Position numbers and translations under genes: made by a program. From the NCBI GenBank assembly GCA_947303585.1, contig CAMYYT010000008.1, positions 1 through 42,789 on the forward strand: a stretch of DNA of 42,789 nt, read 5' to 3'. Each line of letters begins with the position of its first letter. Position 1 is the first letter of the stretch. Source of the stretch: an uncultured Pseudomonadota bacterium. Its GTDB lineage: Bacteria; Pseudomonadota; Alphaproteobacteria; Rs-D84. Below are positions 17,132 through 25,215 of the stretch, piece after piece. The notes under the pieces are model-generated. The model saw only the letters and a program-made list of their open reading frames with translations, was not told the origin of the DNA and did no database searches.

Positions 17132-18073
17132 TTATATCTTAAATCCGCTGCCCATAATGTTTTGAATTTTATCTATGCAATTTTTTGTCATTTCTTCTTG
17201 GGCAGCTTTTAAATATTCGCGCGGGTCAAAACTTTTTTTGTTTTTATACAAACTTTCACGAACTGTGGCCGTAAATGCCAGACGCGAATCAGAATCTATG
17301 TTAACTTTGGTGATGTGCAGAGATATTGCGCGACGAATTTGTGCTGGCGAAATTCCCATAGCATTTTTTATATCGCCGCCGAATTTGTTTATTTCTTTGA
17401 TATATTTTTGTGGGATAGACGAAGCGCCGTGCAATACCAATGGTGTTTGTGGAATTTTTGTTATGATTTCTTTTAATATATCAAATCGCAAAGATTCTTT
17501 GGCACTTTTTCGTTTGTATGCGCCGTGCGAAGTTCCAATTGCAACAGCCAAAGAATCTGTCCCGGTTTGTTTTACGAAATCTTTGACTATGGATGGGTCT
17601 GTATAAGAACAAGATTTTGATTTCGTGTTTTCGTCTTCAATTCCTGATAACACGCCCAGTTCTGTTTCCAGAGACACATCAAATTTATGCGCATAATCGG
17701 CAATTTTGCGTGATATTTTTATGTTTTGGGCAATTGGCAAGGTGCTGCCGTCAAACATAACCGATGAAAAGCCCAAATCTATGGCATGTTTACAGATTTC
17801 AAAACTGTGTCCATGGTCCAAGTGCAGGGCGATTTGGTTGTTTTTATATTTTGCGCCCGCTATCATCCCCATTAAAATATTATCGCCCATATATTGCAAA
17901 GCACTTTCTGATACAGCCAATATTATCGGGCTTTGTGTGATTTCTGCGGCTTTTAGAATCGCATTTAATGTTTCCAAGTTATAAAAATTGAAAGCTGGGA
18001 CGGCATATCTACCGCGCAAGGCGCGTGTTAATAAAGTTTTTGTGTTGGTCAGCCAAAAATTAGAATAGTGCAT
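17132..18073 (-). CDS. fba: Class II fructose-bisphosphate aldolase family protein
   Basis: 313 aa; the ATG follows CAGAGGGA. Zinc-dependent class II aldolases split fructose 1,6-bisphosphate into dihydroxyacetone phosphate and glyceraldehyde 3-phosphate in the cytoplasm. Visible motifs are VPAFNFYNLE (25-34), LHLDHG (84-88; D86 catalytic, H87 a zinc ligand), ETELGVLSG (136-144), AIGTSHGAY (178-186; H183), LHGASS (214-219; H215) and VNIDSDSR (257-264). The length and spacing also suit GatY/KbaY tagatose-bisphosphate aldolases, so the sugar preference is not certain. It is a single gene, with no other glycolytic gene nearby. Confidence 0.88.
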   Translation of the reverse strand: MHYSNFWLTNTKTLLTRALRGRYAVPAFNFYNLETLNAILKAAEITQSPIILAVSESALQYMGDNILMGMIAGAKYKNNQIALHLDHGHSFEICKHAIDLGFSSVMFDGSTLPIAQNIKISRKIADYAHKFDVSLETELGVLSGIEDENTKSKSCSYTDPSIVKDFVKQTGTDSLAVAIGTSHGAYKRKSAKESLRFDILKEIITKIPQTPLVLHGASSIPQKYIKEINKFGGDIKNAMGISPAQIRRAISLHITKVNIDSDSRLAFTATVRESLYKNKKSFDPREYLKAAQEEMTKNCIDKIQNIMGSGFKI

Positions 18074-18143
18074 AATTTTCCCTCTGTTTTTTAATATTAT
18101 AGCATATTTTTTGACAAAAAAGTGGATTTTTTTGTATAAAAAC

Positions 18144-18149
18144 TTGACA
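18144..18149 (+). promoter_or_regulatory. Perfect -35 box (TTGACA) upstream of the lipoprotein gene
   Basis: TTGACA at 18144-18149 lies 74 bp upstream of the lipoprotein ATG. The -10 region at the right distance is AT-rich (AAAATTTTAG) but has no clear hexamer. Confidence 0.4.
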
Positions 18150-18222
18150 ATTAAATTTTTTCTGTCAAAATTTTAGTAACGAATCGGGAGCGGCAGAGAG
18201 GCAAACGAATAAGGAAAACGAA

Positions 18223-18591
18223 ATGAAAAAAGTTATTTTGTCAGTATTGGGTTTAACTTTGTTGGCTGCATGTTCTGGCTATGATTATTACAAAACAGAT
18301 GTTCGCTATCGTCAAGAAGGTAACGATTGTGTATATTACTATGGCGAAAAAGGTAACAAATTCAACGAAGAAATTCGTTCTTTGAAAGATGCCAAAAAAA
18401 TCGTATATCGCAACACAAGATGCCAAGATTTGTATATGGACGACACTTTTGGCGCACAACGCAACGACAGAAAAGCGATTGTTCCTGTATACAGTGAACC
18501 AAAAGTTGCTTCTAAATGTGGTTGCACTAGATGTGGTAGAAAGCAAACTTTGAAAAATAGATATATTATTGTCCCTGCTTATGCCGGTTAA
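18223..18591 (+). CDS. Small lipoprotein, unknown function
   Basis: 122 aa; ATG preceded by AATAAGGAAAACGAA. The N-terminus MKKVILSVLGLTLLAAC ends in a lipobox (LLAAC, lipidated Cys17). The residue after Cys is Ser, so outer-membrane sorting by Lol is plausible. The mature part is basic and tyrosine-rich, with cysteines at NDC, TRC and the cluster CGCTRCGRK. I recognise no family. It is a single-gene unit with its own terminator 17 bp after the stop. Confidence 0.78.
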   Translation: MKKVILSVLGLTLLAACSGYDYYKTDVRYRQEGNDCVYYYGEKGNKFNEEIRSLKDAKKIVYRNTRCQDLYMDDTFGAQRNDRKAIVPVYSEPKVASKCGCTRCGRKQTLKNRYIIVPAYAG

Positions 18592-18606
18592 TTAGTTGTT
18601 GGGGTT

Positions 18607-18640
18607 AAAAAGCGTCATATTGGTTTATGACGCTTTTTTT
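18607..18640 (+). terminator. Lipoprotein gene terminator
   Basis: AGCGTCATA (18611-18619) pairs with TATGACGCT (18626-18634), flanked by an A run and a T run to 18640. Confidence 0.85.
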
Positions 18641-18694
18641 AATTGTTTATTCATTTTTTTTGTGATAAAATAGAGGCATAAAAAGGAGTTTTAT

Positions 18695-19060
18695 ATGAAA
18701 AAAATTATGAATAAATTCGGTTTTGCTTTGATTTGTATGATGGTTGCAATTCCAGCGTTTGCAGCCCAAGAGTATTGTGAACTTATTAACAAGATAGGTG
18801 GTATATTGTATTATTTGCGTATCGCTGCATTTGTTGGAGCTGCGTTTTATGTTGCTTCGTGGGCGTGGGAACTTATTGTCAAGGCTGATGGTAAAATAAT
18901 GGATGCTGTCAAATCAAAAGGGTTGTCTTTGTTAGTTGGGTTTCTTTTGTTGATGATGGTTGGTGCTATTATATCATTTGTTATGAGTATGAGTGGTTTT
19001 TCAGAATGTAGAGACCAGATAATACATATTGGTACTCAAGCTGTAGATATGACAAAATAA
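18695..19060 (+). CDS. Small exported two-helix membrane protein, VirB2/TrbC-like
   Basis: 121 aa; ATG preceded by AAAAAGGAG. A signal peptide ending in AFA (about 1-23) is followed by a short segment with Cys28 and two hydrophobic helices (about 38-58 and 76-99) joined by a short basic loop (KADGKIMDAVKSKG). A polar tail with Cys105 follows. This signal peptide plus helix-loop-helix layout and size match VirB2/TrbC pilin subunits of type IV secretion systems. No other secretion gene is nearby, so it may be an orphan pilin-like protein or an unrelated small membrane protein. Pilin function is inference. Confidence 0.6.
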   Translation: MKKIMNKFGFALICMMVAIPAFAAQEYCELINKIGGILYYLRIAAFVGAAFYVASWAWELIVKADGKIMDAVKSKGLSLLVGFLLLMMVGAIISFVMSMSGFSECRDQIIHIGTQAVDMTK

Positions 19061-19080
19061 TAATGTTTTTGTTGAAAAAT

Positions 19081-19107
19081 ACCGCCGTTTTGGCGGTGTT
19101 TTTTTTT
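19081..19107 (+). terminator. Terminator after the VirB2-like gene
   Basis: ACCGCC (19081-19086), GTTTT loop, GGCGGT (19092-19097) and a run of T to 19107. Confidence 0.85.
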
Positions 19108-19114
19108 GTTTGTT

Positions 19115-20041
19115 TTATCGAAGTGATATTGGATAATTTTCCAACCAGAATCTTTTTCGAATGTTTTGAACTTGTTCTGGTGTGTTTTTCGCACTTTCTT
19201 TAAGCAGACAGTTTTCAGGGGCCTTTTTGTATGTTTTTATAAATAAATTGCGTGTCCTGTTTGCAGTAGTAGATATTATAAATTTTATATCGTTAATGGT
19301 TATGTTTCTTTTTGCAAGGCATTGTGTAATTATGTTATTCAAAACATCATTGATAAAATATAGATTTTCAATTGGCATATAATCAATAGGTGATGTTTTT
19401 ATGTTTTTTGCATCACGCAAATCTGCCATTGAATTTACTGCATAAAAACCGCGCCATAATGATGACCAAATTTCTTTGGTTGATCTTGTGTCGGCTGCGT
19501 AAGAATGATTGGTTATGGACCATAATTGTTTGCTGTTGATTGCGATTATTTTGCGAATTTGTTCAATTTGGATTTTTTGTGCTAGTGTGTTTATTTCAGA
19601 AACAGTTTTGGATTGTGATAAAAAATAAGCTTGTTCGATGGATGTGTTATTATCATAAGTGTTTTGATTAAAGTGTCTGAATATATATTCGCACGCCACA
19701 GATGTTAATTTTTGATTGTTGCCTTTTTTTATAATTGTTATTGTATCGTTTTGTGGGTTACGAAGGCTGTAGTCTTCTTTGAAGTTTAAAACATGTGTGT
19801 ATCCAAAGGTGTTTATTTTGGGTAGTGATGTTTTTATATCGTTATTCATCATATTTATCATGTCATTGCTAATAGGACGATTAATGTTGAAAATATTTGG
19901 GTACCAATTCGATAAATCTGACAATTTTATATAGACTGGTTTTTTGGATGTTGAAAACAAATCGGTATCTTGTCTGCGTAGAGGGTTGAGGATATTTATA
20001 ACTTGTTTGATTTTTTCTTCGCGTGGTGATGTTTGTTCCAT
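19115..20041 (-). CDS. Unknown 308-aa protein paired with a ribbon-helix-helix regulator
   Basis: 308 aa; ATG preceded by AAAAAGGATTAAAAG. There is no signal peptide or membrane helix, so it is probably cytoplasmic. The sequence is Asn/Ile/Lys-rich. The middle part has SVACEYIFRHFNQ and EQAYFLSQSKTVSEINTLAQKI, followed by SKQLWSITNHSYAADTRSTKEIW, which is helical in character. I do not recognise a family. It starts 3 bp after the stop of the upstream 76-aa RHH protein and is certainly co-transcribed with it, an arrangement like toxin-antitoxin or regulator-effector pairs. At 308 aa it is larger than most toxins. Confidence 0.65.
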   Translation of the reverse strand: MEQTSPREEKIKQVINILNPLRRQDTDLFSTSKKPVYIKLSDLSNWYPNIFNINRPISNDMINMMNNDIKTSLPKINTFGYTHVLNFKEDYSLRNPQNDTITIIKKGNNQKLTSVACEYIFRHFNQNTYDNNTSIEQAYFLSQSKTVSEINTLAQKIQIEQIRKIIAINSKQLWSITNHSYAADTRSTKEIWSSLWRGFYAVNSMADLRDAKNIKTSPIDYMPIENLYFINDVLNNIITQCLAKRNITINDIKFIISTTANRTRNLFIKTYKKAPENCLLKESAKNTPEQVQNIRKRFWLENYPISLR

Positions 20042-20044
20042 CTT

Positions 20045-20275
20045 TTAATCCTTTTTAGATTCATCGATATTGGCCAAAGAAAATAATACAGAAGATATCA
20101 AAGATTGATAGGGAACATGTTGAGAATCTGCTAATTCTTTGATTTTTTCTAATATTTGATGTGGAATACGCATATTAATAACACAGTCTGATTTATTAAA
20201 AGCGCGATACGCAGCGTATTCTTTTAGTAAAGATTCAATATTCATTACGAATAATTGTTGCATTACATTTGGCAT
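20045..20275 (-). CDS. Ribbon-helix-helix (CopG-type) DNA-binding protein
   Basis: 76 aa from ATG 20275-20273, which has AGGAGA at the right distance. An in-frame TTG 6 bp further upstream would sit on the ribosome-binding site. Residues 31-68 (VINMRIPHQILEKIKELADS, then VPYQSLISSVLFSL) have the strand-helix-helix layout of CopG/RHH antitoxins, whose typical form is a short basic strand, a helix with KELAE, then G/VPYQTLISS. Such proteins bind palindromes as dimers and often repress their own operon. An 8-bp palindrome ATACGTAT (20288-20295) sits between its promoter and ribosome-binding site. The partner gene follows after 3 bp. Confidence 0.75.
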   Translation of the reverse strand: MPNVMQQLFVMNIESLLKEYAAYRAFNKSDCVINMRIPHQILEKIKELADSQHVPYQSLISSVLFSLANIDESKKD

Positions 20276-20287
20276 TGACAATCTCCT

Positions 20288-20295
20288 ATACGTAT
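20288..20295. promoter_or_regulatory. Candidate autoregulatory operator
   Basis: Palindrome ATACGTAT lies in the short leader between the -10 box and the ribosome-binding site of the RHH gene, where a repressor would block expression. Assignment is inference. Confidence 0.3.
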
Positions 20296-20308
20296 GTGTC
20301 TACAACTG

Positions 20309-20336
20309 ACTATATCATTGTATTTACATTTGTCAA
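20309..20336 (-). promoter_or_regulatory. Strong sigma-70 promoter of the RHH operon
   Basis: On the minus strand TTGACA (20336-20331), a 16-bp spacer and TATAGT (20314-20309). The -35 box is perfect and the -10 box differs at one base. Confidence 0.65.
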
Positions 20337-20409
20337 TACATTTATATATACGCCTGTAATGGCGAAGGTGTGGGCTTTTGTGTTGATTATTGTATAGTGG
20401 GTTAAGAAT

Positions 20410-20437
20410 TTGATTTTTTATATTTGTGTGTTAAAAT
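20410..20437 (+). promoter_or_regulatory. Candidate tolB promoter
   Basis: TTGATT (20410-20415), 16-bp spacer, TAAAAT (20432-20437), about 30 bp upstream of the tolB start. Confidence 0.45.
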
Positions 20438-20467
20438 CAATTATTAGTTATATGGAAAGGATTTGTT

Positions 20468-21790
20468 ATGCGTAAATTTTTATCTTTGGTAATGGTTTTG
20501 GTGTCTTGCGTGTTTATGTCGAATGCGCGTGCAGAATTACATGTTGATGTTGTTGCGGGTGGCGTGGACCCAATCGCTATTGCTGTTCAAAAATTTGAGA
20601 CTGTTGGCAAAGTGTCTAATTCTGATGCCAAGATGTTGCGTGAAGTTGTTGAAAACGATTTGAAACGCACCGGACTGTTTAGAATTGTGAATCATGATGC
20701 GTTTCCTGAATTTGTAAAAATGAATGAAATGCCAGATTTTAAAAGTTGGGCTGCTATTAAAACCCAGGTTTTGGCCCAAGCTTCTATTCAACCCGAAGGC
20801 AAAGACAGTTACAAATTAGAATTTTACCTTTGGGATGTTAATGGACAAGAACAGATAGAAGCTCAAAGTTTGATTGCTTCTAAAAAATCCATTAGACGAC
20901 TTGCACACATTATGGCAGATGCTATTTATGAAAGATTGACGGGTGAAGTTGGATATTTTGATACCCAAATTGTATTTATTGCAGAGACTGGTTCTGTATC
21001 TAACAGGGTAAAACGTATGGCGATAATGGACCAAGACGGGTATGGAATGAGATTTTTGTCTGATAAAAAGACTTTTGTGATGTCACCTCATTTTTCGCCG
21101 AATATGTCAACGGTTGTGTTTTTGTCTTATCGTAATGATGATCCTATGGTTTGGGTTCTAGATTTAGATACAGGCGACCAGACAAAATTGGGGAATTTTG
21201 GCGGAATGAGTTTTGCTCCGCGTTTTTCACCAGACGGCAGCAAGGTTGCGTTGTCTTTGGTTAAAAATGGGGTTACAAACATTTATGAATATGATATAGC
21301 TACCAAAGGTTTACGGCAATTAACTTTTGGAAATCATATTGATACCAGTCCTTCGTATTCTCCAGACGGTCGTTATATGGCGTATAATTCTGACAGCAGC
21401 GGTTCGCAACAAATTCATGTTATGGATTTGAAAACAGGAAAACAAAAGCGTATAACTTTTGGGGCAGGGCGCTATGCTACACCTGCATGGTCTCCGGACG
21501 GGCAATTTATTGCTTTTACCAAGATGGCTGATAACACTTTCTATATTGGTATTATGAATCCAGAAGGCAGACATGAAAAAATATTGGCTGGGGGTTGGTA
21601 TATGGAAGCGCCGTCTTGGGCGCCAGGTTCTCGTCGTTTGGTTTATTACGAAACAGAACGCACGGCTGATGGTGAAGAACGCGTAAGCCATATTCGCAGC
21701 GTAGATATCACAGGTCAAAATATTTATGACATAGATTTAAAAGATGGATTAAATGGGACAGAACCAACTTGGTCGCCAAAATTGCCATAA
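20468..21790 (+). CDS. tolB: Tol-Pal system periplasmic protein TolB
   Basis: 440 aa, normal length. ATG preceded by AAAGGA. Residues 1-22 are a Sec signal peptide. The N-terminal domain (about 25-160) contains PIAIAVQKF and DLKRTGLFRIV. A six-bladed beta-propeller follows, with repeated FSPDG-type motifs (FSPNMS, FSPDGSKVAL, YSPDGRYMAY, WSPDGQFIAF, WAPGSRRLVY) and the final PTWSP. TolB binds Pal and TolA and helps outer-membrane constriction at division. tolQRA and pal are not in the window. The next gene begins immediately after its stop codon. Confidence 0.96.
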   Translation: MRKFLSLVMVLVSCVFMSNARAELHVDVVAGGVDPIAIAVQKFETVGKVSNSDAKMLREVVENDLKRTGLFRIVNHDAFPEFVKMNEMPDFKSWAAIKTQVLAQASIQPEGKDSYKLEFYLWDVNGQEQIEAQSLIASKKSIRRLAHIMADAIYERLTGEVGYFDTQIVFIAETGSVSNRVKRMAIMDQDGYGMRFLSDKKTFVMSPHFSPNMSTVVFLSYRNDDPMVWVLDLDTGDQTKLGNFGGMSFAPRFSPDGSKVALSLVKNGVTNIYEYDIATKGLRQLTFGNHIDTSPSYSPDGRYMAYNSDSSGSQQIHVMDLKTGKQKRITFGAGRYATPAWSPDGQFIAFTKMADNTFYIGIMNPEGRHEKILAGGWYMEAPSWAPGSRRLVYYETERTADGEERVSHIRSVDITGQNIYDIDLKDGLNGTEPTWSPKLP

Positions 21791-22210
21791 ATGAAAAAAT
21801 ATTTAATTGCTTTTTTATTAGGGGTTGTTTGTCTTGAAGTTCAAGCAACCCCTGTTGTAGTTAAAAAGATTATAGACGGAGATACTTTTATTGGTGATGT
21901 GATATTGGCTGATGGAATAGAAGTTGTATCTGTGTCTGTGCGTGTGCTTAATGTTGATACACCAGAAATTCATGGGGAATGTGAAGACGAAATAAGAAAG
22001 GCTTTGTATGCTAAACAGCGTCTTGGTGAATTGATTCCCGAAGGCACAACCATAGAAATCAAAAATATTAAAAACGATAAATATGCTGGACGCATCGATG
22101 CCAATGTTTTTGACAGCGCTGGTCGTGATGTTGGTTTGGTTCTGGTCAAAGAAAAAATTGGTCGTTCTTATTCTGGGGGCAAAAGACAACCTTGGTGTGT
22201 TTTAGATTAA
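21791..22210 (+). CDS. Exported thermonuclease-like (SNase) protein
   Basis: 139 aa. The ATG directly follows the tolB stop, so translation is probably coupled. Residues 1-19 form a signal peptide (cleavage near VQA). The staphylococcal nuclease fold is clear: IIDGDTF (27-33, with D29 and D31), VRVLNVDTPE (50-59; R51, D56, E59) and AGRIDANVF (99-107; R101). All residues matching the SNase active site (R35, D40, E43, R87 and the Ca ligand D21) appear present, so calcium-dependent cleavage of extracellular or periplasmic nucleic acid is likely. Two cysteines (C64 and C136) may form a disulphide. The stop codon overlaps the plsC stop on the other strand by 4 bp. Confidence 0.85.
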   Translation: MKKYLIAFLLGVVCLEVQATPVVVKKIIDGDTFIGDVILADGIEVVSVSVRVLNVDTPEIHGECEDEIRKALYAKQRLGELIPEGTTIEIKNIKNDKYAGRIDANVFDSAGRDVGLVLVKEKIGRSYSGGKRQPWCVLD

Positions 22211-22917
22211 CAACTGTGACGATTGATTGCTTCTTTTATTTCTTCCAAAGACGCTGTTGACGGTAATTCGTGTTCAAAATAAATATGGGTTGTTCCCGGA
22301 TGCAATCTGCCGCGTTTCGGCCAATACAGACCAGTATCCATCCCAACAGGTGTGATTGGCAATTTAAGATGTTCTGCTAAAAATAAAAGCCCACGACGCA
22401 AAGGTGCATCTTTGTTTGGCGACACGCGTGTCCCTTCGGGAAAGATTATAAGTGTCATTCCTTTCATAATATTTTCTGTAACTTTGTTAGCAAGATTTTG
22501 CATATTTGTTGCACCACGTGCACGGTTCACACCAATTAAACCAATCCGCCAAAAAGCCCATCCGTAAATCGGTATCCATAATAATTCGCGTTTGATTATA
22601 AAAAATGCGTTTGGAACATGTGTGACCAAGATTGCCACTTCAAGCATAGACATATGCTTGGCAGCGATAATCGCACGCCCATCAAGTCGTTGATTTATAT
22701 TGTGTTTAAAAGGTATTCCTTCTTCGTCATCTATCAAAGGATAATGTATTTCGTATTTTATACCAGCGATTACACGCAGTAAAAATAACACCCCCCATGC
22801 ATCAGCTAAAATAAAAGCGCGTTCAAGTTTTGATGATATTAATCCCAAAAGCAACAAAGGTGTCCACAAAACAAACCATATAAAAAGAAATAATTTAAAT
22901 ATAATGCTTCGTATCAT
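22207..22917 (-). CDS. plsC: 1-acyl-sn-glycerol-3-phosphate acyltransferase
   Basis: 236 aa; upstream AAAGGAAAG. PlsC adds the second acyl chain to lysophosphatidate at the inner membrane. An N-terminal hydrophobic helix is followed by the catalytic motif KHMSMLE (H-x4-E in place of H-x4-D, as in several alphaproteobacterial PlsC proteins). The segments IKRELLWIPIYGW and IFPEGTR, the substrate-phosphate motif, follow, then PITPVGMDTG. It is the last gene of the ftsE-ftsX-ydcF-plsC unit, starting 3 bp after the preceding stop. Confidence 0.9.
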   Translation of the reverse strand: MIRSIIFKLFLFIWFVLWTPLLLLGLISSKLERAFILADAWGVLFLLRVIAGIKYEIHYPLIDDEEGIPFKHNINQRLDGRAIIAAKHMSMLEVAILVTHVPNAFFIIKRELLWIPIYGWAFWRIGLIGVNRARGATNMQNLANKVTENIMKGMTLIIFPEGTRVSPNKDAPLRRGLLFLAEHLKLPITPVGMDTGLYWPKRGRLHPGTTHIYFEHELPSTASLEEIKEAINRHSC

Positions 22918-22920
22918 TTT

Positions 22921-23430
22921 TTAACTTTCCTTTATTCCAAACAAGGTCACGATGTATTTTATGTATTCTATGGTCCAACGTTTTACGCGCGCTGGGGTTG
23001 GCATACCTGTTAAAGATGCAGGGCATGGAACAATGTCTGTTTCCGGCAAGATTCCGCGCAAAAGGTAAAGCGAACGATTCATATGGTCTTCGGTAGTAAT
23101 AACGATGACGCGTTTGATGTTTTGTTTTTCAGCGATTTTTTTGATTGCTAATGCGTTTTGATATGTTGATTTAGATTCGCTTTCGATATTTACATGTGGG
23201 CGGTCAGTAATATTTTCTGCGCCGGCGCCAATAATGTATAAATTTCCATATTGTAAATCGTCAAGTTTTTTCAAAGCATAAGGAATCCTGCGTGCATCGC
23301 CTGTTAATACAAATATATTGTCGTCTTGCATCAAAGATTCGCATCTTGGCGGTGTCATAGATTTGAACATTATTCCGCCGAATATGAAGCAGAATATCAA
23401 TACCAAAGATACAGGAATATATTTAATCAT
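22921..23430 (-). CDS. YdcF/SanA-type (DUF218) membrane-anchored protein
   Basis: 169 aa. One N-terminal membrane helix (about 4-22) precedes a DUF218 domain with IFVLTGDARRIPYAL, LYIIGAG, the ESKSTYQNA segment and VIVITTEDHMNRSLYLLRG. Family members such as ElyC and SanA are linked to envelope integrity and peptidoglycan or lipid-carrier homeostasis; the molecular activity is largely unknown. Its ATG overlaps the ftsX stop (ATGA), so it is coupled to ftsX. A DUF218 gene between ftsX and plsC is a common alphaproteobacterial order. Confidence 0.85.
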   Translation of the reverse strand: MIKYIPVSLVLIFCFIFGGIMFKSMTPPRCESLMQDDNIFVLTGDARRIPYALKKLDDLQYGNLYIIGAGAENITDRPHVNIESESKSTYQNALAIKKIAEKQNIKRVIVITTEDHMNRSLYLLRGILPETDIVPCPASLTGMPTPARVKRWTIEYIKYIVTLFGIKES

Positions 23431-24266
23431 TTGCCAGACAATATTTTCAAAGTAGTTTTTTTAGTAATATAAACTGAAAAGATAACTATTACTATTGGTA
23501 ATGCGAACAAAGCCAACATATCCCCAAAAGACAAAGATAATGTTGCAAGCAGCCCAACGCGTGCAGAATGTGCCGTAGATAAAATCATACCGATAATTGG
23601 CAGCGCCACAACAAAACCAATCAAGCACGCCACGGCGCTTATTTTTGCGACTATGATTTGCATTTGTTTTGCAACAAAATTATCTGTTGCACCAACTTGG
23701 TTTAATATTTCCAGTTCGTGTTTATGTAGCATAGCGATATTTCTTGAAATGCAAGAAACACAAACGCCAATAGATATTAACATCAACAAAAATACGAACA
23801 TAGTAATCGATACCAATTTCCATCCTGCAGAAATCGAAGTTTGCAAAGCCGAAGAATGAATTAAAAATTTAGCCTTGGATGAGATTTGTTCCCTTATTGG
23901 AGCGATATCAGATATCTTTTTCATTTTTATTTCGAACATCTGTGGCAAATAATTGTTTAATTTTGCGCCGTTTGATATCCATGGCGCCATCATACGTTCC
24001 ATATCTGATTTAGAAATTTCTTTTACAGATTCAATTTTATCTTGGTTGTCAGTAAATATTTTTTTAACCGCAGAAACATTATCAGGATTGGTTATTTGAA
24101 CAGTAGCGAAAGTATCCCATTGGTTGTTCCAACGAGAAACGCCTGTGCCAATGGAAAGAGCAACGCCAAAAGCCAATACTGCCAAAAAAGTCAAAACAGA
24201 TATAACAACAGTCATAAATATTGATTGTTCGCGGACCAAAGAAAAAACAAGTGCGTTTTTTTTCAT
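23427..24266 (-). CDS. ftsX: Cell division protein FtsX
   Basis: 279 aa. Four membrane helices are visible (about 17-40, 160-180, 213-236 and 250-270). A periplasmic loop of about 110 residues lies between the first two, the FtsX layout. FtsX works with FtsE as an ABC-type complex that activates periplasmic peptidoglycan hydrolases or amidases at the septum. The membrane-facing segment HKHELEILNQVGATDNFVAKQMQ matches the coupling loop conserved in FtsX and MacB-like proteins. It starts 2 bp after ftsE and overlaps the downstream gene by 4 bp. Confidence 0.92.
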   Translation of the reverse strand: MKKNALVFSLVREQSIFMTVVISVLTFLAVLAFGVALSIGTGVSRWNNQWDTFATVQITNPDNVSAVKKIFTDNQDKIESVKEISKSDMERMMAPWISNGAKLNNYLPQMFEIKMKKISDIAPIREQISSKAKFLIHSSALQTSISAGWKLVSITMFVFLLMLISIGVCVSCISRNIAMLHKHELEILNQVGATDNFVAKQMQIIVAKISAVACLIGFVVALPIIGMILSTAHSARVGLLATLSLSFGDMLALFALPIVIVIFSVYITKKTTLKILSGK

Positions 24267-24268
24267 TT

Positions 24269-25066
24269 TTATTTACCAATGTCTTCAAATTGTTTTGAAA
24301 GGTTTGAAAAATAATTTTGTGGTTGCGGACCCTTCCACTGACGAGAGTGGTTGTTTGCGCTGTCATCTTTGTCAGCCGAACCAAATGTTACATGATGATT
24401 GTCCACGGTAATAACAGGGAAACGGTAAGTTTCCAATAATTTTTTATTATGTGTTGCCAATATGATAGTTGTTCCGAACATTTTGTTCATTTGTATAAAT
24501 AAATCCATCAATCGTGATGCGTTTTCATCGTCCAGGTTTCCAGTAGGTTCGTCTGCCAGTAAAATAGATGGTTGAATAATAATAGCGCGTGCCACAGATA
24601 CACGTTGTTGTTGACCGCCACTTAATTCCATTGGATACACATTTGCAAATTTACCCAAACCCACCCATTCAAGAGTCTTGGTCACCAGCTTTTTAATTTT
24701 ATCATTTGAAACACCACGAACGCGAAGGGGGAGGGCGACATTATCAAACACAGTCATATGCGAAATCAAAGAATAACTTTGAAATACGATTGCCATTTTA
24801 TGACGAAGTGTGGAAATATCGTTTCGTGATAAACTGGCACAATCTTGACCGAATAATTTAATGGTTCCATTGGACGGTTTATGTAATTGGTAAATAAGAC
24901 GCAACAGAGTTGTTTTGCCCGCGCCACTGGCCCCAGTTAAAAAATAAAAAGAACCGCTGCTTATGTTAAAAGACACATCAGATAAAACATCATGCCCATT
25001 ATCATAATTCGCAGATACATTTGCAAAAGATATAGTTGTTTTCGGTTCCATTTCGCAAGTTATCAT
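24269..25066 (-). CDS. ftsE: Cell division ATP-binding protein FtsE
   Basis: 265 aa. ABC ATPase with Walker A GASGAGKT (45-52), Q-loop VFQSYSL (94-100), signature LSGGQQQR (148-155), Walker B ILLADEP (168-174) and H-loop H206. FtsE powers FtsX. Typical FtsE proteins have about 220-230 residues; here some 35-40 extra polar residues follow the ATPase core (about 229-265), rich in Asp, Asn, Gln and Ser. The start is unsure: ATG 25066 and ATG 25051 are both in frame and neither has a good ribosome-binding site. Confidence 0.93.
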   Translation of the reverse strand: MITCEMEPKTTISFANVSANYDNGHDVLSDVSFNISSGSFYFLTGASGAGKTTLLRLIYQLHKPSNGTIKLFGQDCASLSRNDISTLRHKMAIVFQSYSLISHMTVFDNVALPLRVRGVSNDKIKKLVTKTLEWVGLGKFANVYPMELSGGQQQRVSVARAIIIQPSILLADEPTGNLDDENASRLMDLFIQMNKMFGTTIILATHNKKLLETYRFPVITVDNHHVTFGSADKDDSANNHSRQWKGPQPQNYFSNLSKQFEDIGK

Positions 25067-25215
25067 AGTAAAAAAAATTCACTTCGGCAAGGCATTTATT
25101 AATGTTTTTTATGATTGAATATAAAATAAAATTTTTCACTTTTATTTAATTTGAAATTTTGATAACATAGGAACATACAGAAAACAAAAAACGAACCAAC
25201 AAGGGGGGAAGAAAA

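Noticed and set aside
16872..17165. 97-codon open frame across the tandem repeats on the + strand
   Set aside because: It simply reads the 118-bp repeats and their terminator hairpins; the protein is the same peptide twice, with no ribosome-binding site, and runs into the aldolase gene.
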